Positions 1 to 6,016 of a stretch of DNA of 7,975 bases are shown here, one piece after another. The notes beneath the pieces were generated by a model, which made no database searches, was not told the DNA's origin, and worked only from the letters and a program-made list of their open reading frames with translations. The DNA comes from Bryobacteraceae bacterium (lineage in GTDB: Bacteria; Acidobacteriota; Terriglobia; Bryobacterales; Bryobacteraceae). The DNA lies in contig JASHQT010000484.1 in NCBI GenBank assembly GCA_030039005.1, forward strand, positions 1 to 7,975, written 5' to 3'. The translations under genes and the position numbers were made by a program. Numbering within the stretch: the stretch's first letter is position 1; each line of letters opens with the position of its first letter.

Positions 1-580
1 TGCCCATGGGAAATTGGAAAGTGGGCGGCATTACGCCAACGATGGTGGTGGGCACGTCATCCACACGAATGGTGCGGCCCACGATATTCGGATCGCCGCG
101 AAACCGGCTGCGCCAGATTCCATCGCTCAGAATCGCTTCATGGTCCTGTCCCGGCTGGTCCTCGCCCGGCCGGAATGCGCGCCCGAGCGACGGTTGCACG
201 CCCGCCACGCCAAAGAAATTGGCGTTGACCAGGGCCTGGTTGACGCGGTCCGGCGCAGCCCCCTCATTGGCCAGATTCGCCAAACCTTCCTGCCAACTGG
301 CGAAGCTCGTAAGAGTGGTCGCATTGCGCCGGATTTCATCGACATCGGCAGGGGTCGCCGAGTCGCCGTACTCGGGGTTGGCTGCGTCGCCCTGCAGGAT
401 CGCGACCAGCGTTTCCATGTGCGGCAGCGGATGCGGCCTCCACAGCATGGCATCGCACAGGCTGAAGATGGCGGTGGTGGCGCCGATTCCCAGCGCCATT
501 GTGAACGCCGCGGTAAGCGCAAAAGCCGGGCGCTTGAATAAACTGCGCAGACCGAAGCGGATGTCCTGCCGCAGGCTCAT
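1..580 (-). CDS. MacB/ADOP-type ABC transporter permease, N-terminal part (runs off the left edge)
   Basis: Only the first 193 codons are present; the frame is still open at position 2. The protein begins MSLRQDIRFGLRSL, followed by one hydrophobic segment (about residues 18-43, containing MALGIGATTAIFS). From about residue 46 comes a soluble region typical of the MacB periplasmic core domain, including NANFFGVAGVQPSLGRAF, SDGIWRSRF and IVGRTIRVD...TTIVGVMP. This order is characteristic of the acidobacterial duplicated orphan permease family: usually about 800 residues, with two FtsX-like halves and often no dedicated ATPase alongside. Family members are thought to be inner-membrane parts of MacB-like efflux or envelope-stress systems; substrates are mostly unknown. 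The ATG start is supported by a strong Shine-Dalgarno sequence at 584-590. It lies 53 bp downstream of the esterase gene in the same direction, so co-transcription is possible but not shown. Family call is confident; function is not. Confidence 0.9.
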   Translation of the reverse strand, partial: MSLRQDIRFGLRSLFKRPAFALTAAFTMALGIGATTAIFSLCDAMLWRPHPLPHMETLVAILQGDAANPEYGDSATPADVDEIRRNATTLTSFASWQEGLANLANEGAAPDRVNQALVNANFFGVAGVQPSLGRAFRPGEDQPGQDHEAILSDGIWRSRFRGDPNIVGRTIRVDDVPTTIVGVMPPTFQFPMG

Positions 581-583
581 GGG

Positions 584-590
584 ACCTCCT
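584..590 (-). promoter_or_regulatory. Ribosome binding site of the MacB-like permease
   Basis: On the minus strand the sequence reads AGGAGGT, then CCC and ATG. It is a near-perfect anti-16S match and fixes the permease start at 580. It sits in the 53-bp gap after the esterase stop codon. No convincing promoter or hairpin-plus-T-run terminator is visible in that gap, which favours read-through from upstream. Confidence 0.8.
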
Positions 591-633
591 GATTAGGTAC
601 GTTGTCGCGGCGGTTCGAGTTCCCGCGATCAGT

Positions 634-1704
634 TTACTTGCGCGCGCTGGTCTTGCGCTCCACGTGGTCGTCGATCCATTTGAGGATCAAATCGGCGAGC
701 TGCAAATTGTTTTTGTCCTGCATCAGCATATGGCTGTTGCCTTTGATGCCCATCTTGGGCAGATCCATCATTTCGGCATCGCCCCCGGCATCGCTCACCT
801 GTTTGACGAATTTGTTGCAACTGTCGAAGTTCGCCGGCCACATCCCTGCCAGACGTCCCGGAAGATCACCCAAGTGATCGCCGAACATGATCAGAATCGG
901 AATCTTCGCCAGCGTGGAAAGCTGCTCGGGCTTGAGCGTCGTCGTGCAGCCCATTTCGATGGATATGATGCCTCTGACGCCCGCCGGATTGATCATCGCC
1001 GCCTCTTCGGGAAAGAAGCCCGATTCGGAATGGCCCATCAAGACTGCGCCGTGGAGTTGAACCGCCAAATTCGCCATGTTCGTCCACGTGGGATTGGGCG
1101 TGGGCAGAAAACCGTTGAGGTCCGGGATCATTTGTTTATACAGCTCGTCGGCCGCCTGAACCGGGAATTGCTCATCGGGGAAGGCCTTGTTGAACTCCGG
1201 GCCGAACCGAAACAGAACCCAGGACGTCTGATGGCTCGCCATGAAGATGTCAGGCAGCGCGCTGGAGGGAGCCTTGCCCAGCTTGACGGCGTTAATTTTC
1301 GTCGCGTCGAAACCCGAGCGGGCGCGCGAGGATTGATCCGCCAGGTACACCGAACGCCCCTTGCGCACGAAGTATTCGTTCCAGCCCATTCGTCCGTCCG
1401 GCGTGGTTTCCCAGGTTTTGCTGCTCAAGCAACAACCGTGGACCATCACCACCGGCACGTGCCGGTCCGCATTCAGCGGCTTTTGATACTGCACGTACAT
1501 CTGGTTGATGGTGATGTCGCCCGGTTCCCCGCCGCCAGGGCCGCGGGGATTGGAGCTCAGTTCGCTCGAAGTTTTGGTTTCGCCGCCCACGAAGAAGCTG
1601 CCTTGTTCGGCGATGGTCAACGGCTTCGGGGAATCCGCCGCATAAACGGGCAACGTCGCCATGGCAGCCAAGATGACACCCCACTTACAATGCTGTGCTT
1701 TCAC
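634..1704 (-). CDS. Exported alpha/beta hydrolase, esterase-713-like, with Cys-Cys pair and Ser/Glu/His triad
   Basis: A 356-residue secreted esterase-like protein. A Sec signal peptide covers about residues 1-22, with probable cleavage after VYA. Residues 84-92 (PVVMVHGCC) carry the oxyanion-hole strand with adjacent Cys91-Cys92, followed by WETTPDGRMGWNEYF. The nucleophile elbow is GHSESG with Ser226. A glutamate (Glu250, in ISIEMG) follows the next strand, and the likely catalytic histidine is His325 (GNSHML). From memory, Alcaligenes esterase 713 uses Cys71-Cys72, Ser206, Glu230 and His298; the Cys-to-Ser (135) and Ser-to-Glu (24) distances are identical here. Two further cysteines (Cys253, Cys296) could form a second disulfide. 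The start is GTG at 1704, supported by GGAGG five bases upstream. The gene lies 57 bp after another hydrolase and 53 bp before a permease. Substrate unknown; the fold and active site are well supported. Confidence 0.88.
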   Translation of the reverse strand: MKAQHCKWGVILAAMATLPVYAADSPKPLTIAEQGSFFVGGETKTSSELSSNPRGPGGGEPGDITINQMYVQYQKPLNADRHVPVVMVHGCCLSSKTWETTPDGRMGWNEYFVRKGRSVYLADQSSRARSGFDATKINAVKLGKAPSSALPDIFMASHQTSWVLFRFGPEFNKAFPDEQFPVQAADELYKQMIPDLNGFLPTPNPTWTNMANLAVQLHGAVLMGHSESGFFPEEAAMINPAGVRGIISIEMGCTTTLKPEQLSTLAKIPILIMFGDHLGDLPGRLAGMWPANFDSCNKFVKQVSDAGGDAEMMDLPKMGIKGNSHMLMQDKNNLQLADLILKWIDDHVERKTSARK

Positions 1705-1709
1705 ACCCG

Positions 1710-1714
1710 CCTCC
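1710..1714 (-). promoter_or_regulatory. Ribosome binding site deciding the GTG start of the esterase
   Basis: Minus-strand GGAGG is followed by five bases (CGGGT) and then GTG at 1704. The next in-frame ATG is codon 15, inside the signal peptide's hydrophobic core, and would destroy the export signal. The GTG is therefore the better start. Confidence 0.75.
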
Positions 1715-1761
1715 AGTTCTTAGCTCCTACACTACCAGGACCGCTCGTTCTAATGTTTGCC

Positions 1762-2613
1762 CTAATGCTTGGCAATGAATTCGAGCACCGCGCGATTGAA
1801 TGTTTCCGGCTGCTCCCAATACGCTGAATGCCCGGCCTCCGGGATCACCAACGTCTCGGCGCCCTTGATACGGGCGGCGAAGAGCGGCAGGATCGGCGGA
1901 GGCGCGTAAAGATCGGCGTCGCCCGTCATTAACAGCGTGGGCGCATGGATGTTTTCGAGCAGCGCAAAAGTAATGTGATTCCGGAGCGGCTGCGCCGCAG
2001 CGCGCGGCCCGGGCGGACGGCTGATCTTCTCCAGTTCCACCCAGCGCGCGGTGCCATCGGGGTTCGCGGCTCGATAAGAAGGCCCCACTTCGCGAATTTC
2101 CGGCGGAAGCTTGTCGAATTCGGGTGGCCGAAGGCGCCGGCCCATTTCGACATAATCGGCATCTTGCACGCCGCCGATGGAGTTGGCGACCACCAGACTG
2201 CGAACGCGCTGCGGATACGACAGCGCAAAATCGAGCGCCACGAACCCGCCCGCGGCCGTTCCGATTACGTGTCCGCGGTCCAGGTGAAGCTGATCCAGGA
2301 GGGCCAACAAATCGTCGGCGGCGGTGTCGGCCGGTCCGGCGGAAGTCACTTCCGTGCGGCCCCAGCCACGGCGATCAAAAGCAATCACGCGGTAGCCGGC
2401 TGCGGGGAAAGCGGAGAACTGGAAATCCCAAACACGGCTGCTTCCGGTGGCTGCGTGCAGCAACACGACGGGAGTTCCACTGCCTCCTGTATCGCGATAA
2501 AAGATCCGCGCTCCGGGGACGGTGACGTAGCCTTCGTGAACTGGAGTCTCGGCCGGTAGCATTGTGAGGGCGAGCGCGCCCGCAAAAAAACAACCCGCCA
2601 GTCGCGCTGTCAT
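1762..2613 (-). CDS. Exported alpha/beta hydrolase with alanine in place of the nucleophilic serine
   Basis: A 283-residue protein of the MhpC/RsbQ-like alpha/beta hydrolase class. Residues 1 to about 21 form an uncleaved anchor or signal peptide (hydrophobic from LAGCFFAGALALTML). Typical family features follow: VVLLHAATGSSR (oxyanion region, residues 49-60), FDRRGWGRT (79-87), a final acid in TGDADLYAPP (Asp234, less likely Asp232) and the histidine in EAGHSAYWEQPETFN (His262). The nucleophile elbow, normally G-x-S-x-G, reads G118-T-A-A-G122, so Ala120 occupies the serine position. The rest of the frame is intact and well conserved, so this does not look like decay. It may be non-hydrolytic, use other chemistry, or belong to a subfamily with a displaced nucleophile. 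I chose the ATG at 2613 because the export signal starts there; an ATG at 2649 would add 12 polar residues and overlap the divergent gene's ribosome site. Fold call confident, activity open. Confidence 0.88.
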   Translation of the reverse strand: MTARLAGCFFAGALALTMLPAETPVHEGYVTVPGARIFYRDTGGSGTPVVLLHAATGSSRVWDFQFSAFPAAGYRVIAFDRRGWGRTEVTSAGPADTAADDLLALLDQLHLDRGHVIGTAAGGFVALDFALSYPQRVRSLVVANSIGGVQDADYVEMGRRLRPPEFDKLPPEIREVGPSYRAANPDGTARWVELEKISRPPGPRAAAQPLRNHITFALLENIHAPTLLMTGDADLYAPPPILPLFAARIKGAETLVIPEAGHSAYWEQPETFNRAVLEFIAKH

Positions 2614-2620
2614 CTCACCA

Positions 2621-2628
2621 TGTATACT
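2621..2628 (+). promoter_or_regulatory. Candidate -10 element for the plus-strand amidohydrolase pair
   Basis: TATACT at 2623-2628 lies on the opposite strand of the same palindromic GTATAC (2622-2627) that forms the leftward -10. A start near 2635 would give a leader of about 15 nt that contains the ribosome site at 2639-2644. No good -35 hexamer is seen at 15-18 bp upstream, so an activator or another promoter may be needed. Confidence 0.35.
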
Positions 2629-2638
2629 GCTAGTCGCC

Positions 2639-2644
2639 GAGGAG
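2639..2644 (+). promoter_or_regulatory. Ribosome binding site deciding the start of the first amidohydrolase
   Basis: GAGGAG ends five bases before the ATG at 2650. This selects 2650 over the in-frame ATG at 2620, which has no Shine-Dalgarno sequence, would add ten polar residues before the signal peptide, and would overlap the -10 region. Confidence 0.75.
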
Positions 2645-2649
2645 AGCAA

Positions 2650-4047
2650 ATGCGAAGCGACTGGGCCGCCGTTGTAGGCTGCGTGTCGATCGGCGCGTTG
2701 GCGCCGATGCTATGGGCGCAGCCCGGGGCGGTGATCTATGCAGGCGCGCGATTGATCCCCGGCGACGCGCGCCCTCCCATCGAGAACGGAGCCTTCTTGG
2801 TCCGCGGTGGACGCATCGCCGCGATCGGACCAAAGGGCTCTGTGCGTGCGCCCGCGAGCGCGGTGCGCGTCGACCTTACGGGCAGAACGGTGATGCCCGC
2901 GCTGAACAACATTCACGCGCATCCCGGATACGAGGGCTTCGTGAGCTGGAGCGTCAAAAACCACACGCCCGAAAACATGCTCGATCATCTGGAGCGCGAA
3001 GCCTACTACGGCGTGGCCGCCGTCCTTTCGATGGGCGAGCAGCCGACCGATTTCGCGATCGATTTCCAGCACAATCAACTGGCGGGAAAATTCCCCCCGG
3101 CCGCCCGCTTTTTCTTCGCTGCCGGAATGGCGCCGCCTGGAGGCGGTCCGGACTCTCTCTTGATTCAGGGAACGGGCCCGCTGCACGCGGTGTATGAAGT
3201 ATCCACTCCGGACGAAGCGATCACGACGGTTCGCAAGCTCGCTGCCCGGAATATTCACGAGCTGAAGTTTTGGGTGGACAATCGCGACAACCTGCGCGGC
3301 GCGCACAAAAAGATGCCGCCCGAAGTGTACACGCCCCTGATCGCGGAGGCGCATAAGCATGGCATGATCGTCCACGCACACGCGACGAACCTGGAAGATC
3401 AGAAGGGCGTCGTGAAGGCCGGTGTGGATGTGCTGGTGCATACGCTGATGGCCGAAAAAGTGGATGACGAATTCCTGGCGATCCTGCGAGCAAAGCGGCC
3501 TTATTGGACTCCCGTGATGGGACTGGGCGACCGCTCCGAGTTGTGCGACGGCGACGATGGTTTCATCGAGCAATCGGTGACCGCGAACGTAGTCGCCGAT
3601 ATCAAAGCAGGCAAAACGTGGTTGCCGTCGCCGCCGTGCTCGGCGCCTCCCAGCGCGCAATTTGTCCAACGCGAAGAAAATCTCCGGTACAATTTCCCGA
3701 AGTACATCGCCGCCGGCGCGCGCATCGTGCTCGGAACGGACGCGGGCGTATCCCAGAAATATGCGTTCGGCTTTGCCGAGCACCACGAACTCGCGATGTA
3801 CGTCGGGCTGGGACTGACGCCCGCGGAGGCGATCGTCGCCGCCACGTCCAGGCCCACGGAAGTGCTGCGCATTCACGATACCGGCGTACTCGCCAAGGGG
3901 ATGCGCGCGGATTTCATCGTCCTCAAGGCGAATCCTCTGGACAACATTCGCAACACGCGCGCGATCGACGGTGTGTATCTGGCCGGTGTTCGCCTGGATC
4001 GCGCGGCGCTCGAAAAGAAATTCCAATCCGTGGGGGTGAACAAATGA
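2650..4047 (+). CDS. Exported metal-dependent amidohydrolase (imidazolonepropionase/prolidase-like)
   Basis: A 465-residue protein of the amidohydrolase superfamily. A Sec-type signal peptide spans residues 1 to about 24 (ends LWAQ). A composite beta domain (AGARLIPGD...IENGAFLVRGGRIAAIGP) precedes the TIM barrel, and its C-terminal half (GVLAKGMRADFIVLKANPL) closes the chain. A full set of likely metal ligands is visible: His89 and His91 (NIHAH), Lys206 (ELKFW, candidate carboxylated lysine), His242 (VHAHA), His264 (VLVHT) and Asp364 (LGTDAG). The residue usually Asp two before the HxH is Asn87. Members of this group hydrolyse cyclic amides, dipeptides, organophosphates or esters; sequence alone does not give the substrate. 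The mature chain has just two cysteines (Cys299, Cys330), which may form a disulfide in an insertion late in the barrel. The stop overlaps the start of the next gene (ATGA), implying translational coupling. Superfamily certain, reaction unknown. Confidence 0.92.
   Translation: MRSDWAAVVGCVSIGALAPMLWAQPGAVIYAGARLIPGDARPPIENGAFLVRGGRIAAIGPKGSVRAPASAVRVDLTGRTVMPALNNIHAHPGYEGFVSWSVKNHTPENMLDHLEREAYYGVAAVLSMGEQPTDFAIDFQHNQLAGKFPPAARFFFAAGMAPPGGGPDSLLIQGTGPLHAVYEVSTPDEAITTVRKLAARNIHELKFWVDNRDNLRGAHKKMPPEVYTPLIAEAHKHGMIVHAHATNLEDQKGVVKAGVDVLVHTLMAEKVDDEFLAILRAKRPYWTPVMGLGDRSELCDGDDGFIEQSVTANVVADIKAGKTWLPSPPCSAPPSAQFVQREENLRYNFPKYIAAGARIVLGTDAGVSQKYAFGFAEHHELAMYVGLGLTPAEAIVAATSRPTEVLRIHDTGVLAKGMRADFIVLKANPLDNIRNTRAIDGVYLAGVRLDRAALEKKFQSVGVNK
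4032..4038 (+). promoter_or_regulatory. Ribosome binding site inside the first amidohydrolase gene for the second
   Basis: GGGGGTG lies in the last codons of the upstream gene and ends about five bases before the ATG at 4044. Together with the ATGA stop/start overlap it suggests coupled translation and matched amounts of the two enzymes. The G-run is a weaker match than AGGAGG. Confidence 0.5.
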
Positions 4048-5219
4048 ACCGGCGTGAATTCATCGCAACGGCGGCAGCAGCTAGCGTGGGCGCACCCGCA
4101 TTCGCGGCAGCCCACTACGATCTGATCGTCAAAGGCGGGCGCGTCATCGACCCATCGCGCAAACTGGACGCGGTCCGCGATGTAGCCATCGCCAACGGCC
4201 GCATCGCCGCCGTGCAGGCGAACATTCCGGGGAGCGCCGCCGAATCTATGGACGCCAGCGGCAAGTTGGTGGTCCCCGGATTAATCGACATCCACACCCA
4301 CGCCACGCGCAGCAAAGATGGCCCCGCGCTCTGCCTGGCCGACGGCGTGACCGGTCTGATCGACGCCGGATCGCAAGGCGCCGATCACATCGAAGACGCG
4401 GTTGCCGTGGCGCAATCGGCGCCCCAGCCCTGCCGCGTATTGATCAACATCGGACGCGCGGGCATTATTCCCGAAGGCGACACCATGGATCTCAAACGTG
4501 CCGATGTCGCCGCCGCGCGCGAAGCCGTCGCCCGCAATCGCGCGATGATCGCCGGAGTGAAGGCCCGGCTGTCGCGGGACGTCGCGGGAGCGAACGATTA
4601 TGAAGTGCTGCGCCGCGCGCAGCAGGTCGCCTCCGAGTTTCACATTCCCGTGATGATCCATATGGGCCAAACCGTTTCGCCGCTGCCCAAGCTTCTCGCG
4701 CTGCTCAAACCCGGCGATATCGTCACCCACATGTTCGCGCCGCCTCCGAACAGCATCATCAATGACGAGGCCCATATTCTTCCGGAAGTGATGGCCGCGC
4801 GCCGCCGCGGCGTCATCTTTGACCTCGGCAACGGCAGGACCGGCCATTTGCGCTGGGATATCGCCGATCAGGTGCTGAAAGCCGGGTTTCTGCCCGACAC
4901 GTTCTCCACCGATTGGACCACCGAGAGCCGCACCGCGCAGGTGATCGATTTTCCCAACGTGATGTCGAAGTTCCTGATGCTCGGCATGCCACTCGATCAA
5001 GTGATCGCGCGCGCCACCGTCAACCCATCCCGCACGTTTCCGGTTTTCCGCGGCCGCGGCACGCTCAAACCCGGCGCACCGGCCGACATCGCGGTGCTGG
5101 AGCTCAGGGAAGGGAATTTCGATTTCGTCGACAACTACGCAAACACACGCACGGGGCGCCAAAGACTGTTCCCGAGCGCGACGGTGCTGGCCGGCAAACG
5201 CGTCGCCGCGCGCGGCTGA
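4044..5219 (+). CDS. Tat-exported amidohydrolase/deacetylase-like metalloenzyme (COG3964-like)
   Basis: A 391-residue member of the dihydroorotase-like branch of the amidohydrolase superfamily. It starts MNRREFIATAAAA, a twin-arginine signal (RR-x-F-I) with an alanine-rich core to about residue 22, so it is probably exported folded with its metals. The core begins YDLIVKGGRVIDPSRKLD. All six expected binuclear-site residues are seen: His84 and His86 (PGLIDIHTH), Lys173 (IAGVKARLS, candidate carboxylated lysine), His206 (MIHMGQ), His229 (IVTHMF) and Asp290 (FSTDW). The ADGVTGLIDAGSQGAD and NVMSKFLMLGMPLDQV blocks resemble COG3964, often misannotated as dihydroorotase; as I recall, characterised members (Atu3266, Oant2987) deacetylate acetyl-(R)-mandelate and related acetylated alpha-hydroxy acids. 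That activity is inferred here, not shown. The ATG overlaps the upstream stop. Its end lies 16 bp from the end of the convergent gene. Family call strong, substrate moderate to weak. Confidence 0.92.
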   Translation: MNRREFIATAAAASVGAPAFAAAHYDLIVKGGRVIDPSRKLDAVRDVAIANGRIAAVQANIPGSAAESMDASGKLVVPGLIDIHTHATRSKDGPALCLADGVTGLIDAGSQGADHIEDAVAVAQSAPQPCRVLINIGRAGIIPEGDTMDLKRADVAAAREAVARNRAMIAGVKARLSRDVAGANDYEVLRRAQQVASEFHIPVMIHMGQTVSPLPKLLALLKPGDIVTHMFAPPPNSIINDEAHILPEVMAARRRGVIFDLGNGRTGHLRWDIADQVLKAGFLPDTFSTDWTTESRTAQVIDFPNVMSKFLMLGMPLDQVIARATVNPSRTFPVFRGRGTLKPGAPADIAVLELREGNFDFVDNYANTRTGRQRLFPSATVLAGKRVAARG

Positions 5220-5235
5220 CCGTTACTTTGCGTCG

Positions 5236-6003
5236 TCAATTTCCAACCAGGTGCTTGTAATCTTTCTCGTCCTCATCGCAGACATATTCGATCAATTCGC
5301 CGTCCGCCATGAGCGTCAAACCCAGATGCACGGTCCATGGTTTGGTGTAAGCCTTGGGATCGTCGACAGTGACAAGAAGATCGATATGTCCAAAGTCGCG
5401 CCGGTGGAAGCGCTCGGTCAGATGCAACGATTCGGTTCCCGGATGGCCGTTGTTGTCCAGCCAGTTGCCATCCACAAATCCGGCCGATTCCACCACCAGC
5501 GTGTCGCCATCCCAATGGCCGATGGAATATCCCATCCAGGACGGATTGGGGTCCTTAGGCAGCGCACGGCCATCCATGAAAATCTGGCGGTAGCTGTGCA
5601 GCGCCTCATAAAGAATCACCACCTCGTGGTTGGTGGTGTGCATGATCTTGAACGGATAAGGCACTACGTCTTCGCGCGGAACGCCGGATAGCACACAGCG
5701 GCCTTGCGGATCGTCAAAGCCGTGGGTGGACACCCGGTGCTCATACAACTTCGCAGCCCATGCCTGGAACGAAACCTCCCCAGGCGCTAAATCCTTCGCG
5801 ATATTTCCCGTGTACCCGGCCGCCACCATCCAGACTCCCGAAAGGTCTGGCTTGCCATCAGGACTTTTCGGTGCGGGCGCGGCGAGATCGGGCTTTCCGT
5901 TAGGCAGCCGCGGGACGCCAGGCGTGGGAAACGTCACCCATTGCGCGGCCAGCGGCGCCGATACCAGACAAGACATCAGGCAAGCCATCATCCCGTTGCG
6001 CAT
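5236..6003 (-). CDS. Secreted conserved protein of unknown function (acidobacterial type)
   Basis: A 255-residue protein that I recognise as a recurrent type in acidobacterial genomes but cannot assign a function. A Sec signal peptide covers residues 1-20 (ends APLAA, then QWVTFPTPGVP). Near the mature N-terminus the motif P-x-G-K-P-D-L occurs twice, at 34-40 and 48-54, the second running into SGVW. Further conserved-looking blocks are HEVVILYEALHSYRQIFMDG (126-145), PSWMGYSIGHWDGDTLVVES (154-173), TERFHRRDFGHIDL and VTVDDPKAYTKPWTV, ending DEKDYKHLVGN. The pattern suggests a beta-rich soluble domain. The mature chain has two cysteines (Cys103, Cys242). I chose the ATG at 6003 because the signal peptide starts there; a longer frame to 6087 would add a basic stretch overlapping the upstream gene. 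It follows the YtcJ-type gene by 13 bp, with a purine-rich GGGAAAAGGGAAC before the ATG, so the two almost certainly share a transcript. Confidence 0.88.
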   Translation of the reverse strand: MRNGMMACLMSCLVSAPLAAQWVTFPTPGVPRLPNGKPDLAAPAPKSPDGKPDLSGVWMVAAGYTGNIAKDLAPGEVSFQAWAAKLYEHRVSTHGFDDPQGRCVLSGVPREDVVPYPFKIMHTTNHEVVILYEALHSYRQIFMDGRALPKDPNPSWMGYSIGHWDGDTLVVESAGFVDGNWLDNNGHPGTESLHLTERFHRRDFGHIDLLVTVDDPKAYTKPWTVHLGLTLMADGELIEYVCDEDEKDYKHLVGN

Positions 6004-6016
6004 GTTCCCTTTTCCC

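Larger units (their letters stand above)
2621..2649 (-). promoter_or_regulatory. Candidate promoter of the hydrolase/esterase unit, probably giving a near-leaderless mRNA
   Basis: Reading leftward, TTGCTC (2649-2644) and TATACA (2626-2621) are separated by 17 bp, a reasonable sigma-70-type pair. Transcription would begin at about 2613-2615, essentially at the ATG (2613). No usable Shine-Dalgarno sequence lies between, since GGTGAG directly abuts the ATG. Predicted by eye only. Confidence 0.45.

Noticed and set aside
581..633. Weak stem (GCGG/CCGC) as a terminator between esterase and permease
   Set aside because: Four base pairs, no T-run, and directly followed by a strong ribosome site; not a credible terminator.
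664..1827. Long plus-strand open frame opposite the esterase gene
   Set aside because: It lies antisense to a gene with clear signal peptide and catalytic motifs. Its translation shows no recognisable motif, and long antisense frames are expected in GC-rich DNA. The same applies to the open frames opposite 2710-4026, 4281-5162 and 5726-6727.
2584..2590. Run of seven A/T in the signal-peptide codons of the Ala-nucleophile hydrolase as a phase-variable tract
   Set aside because: Seven bases is short for slippage-based switching, and the run encodes ordinary hydrophobic signal residues (FF).
2590..2613. LAGC lipobox at residues 5-8 of the Ala-nucleophile hydrolase
   Set aside because: The motif matches, but no hydrophobic stretch precedes the cysteine even with the longer start at 2649; the hydrophobic core follows it. 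A lipoprotein signal needs the core before the box.
3504..4043. In-frame open sequence upstream of the Tat amidohydrolase, suggesting a longer N-terminus
   Set aside because: It is out of frame with, and fully inside, the upstream amidohydrolase. The twin-arginine signal and the ATGA overlap mark 4044 as the start.
4044..5219. Dihydroorotase (pyrC) annotation
   Set aside because: The protein carries a Tat export signal, lies among exported hydrolases and away from pyrimidine genes, and resembles the COG3964 branch.
5617..5638. Inverted repeat CACCACC/GGTGGTG with an 8-nt loop
   Set aside because: It lies within the coding part of the secreted protein gene, has no following T-run, and is explained by the codons there.
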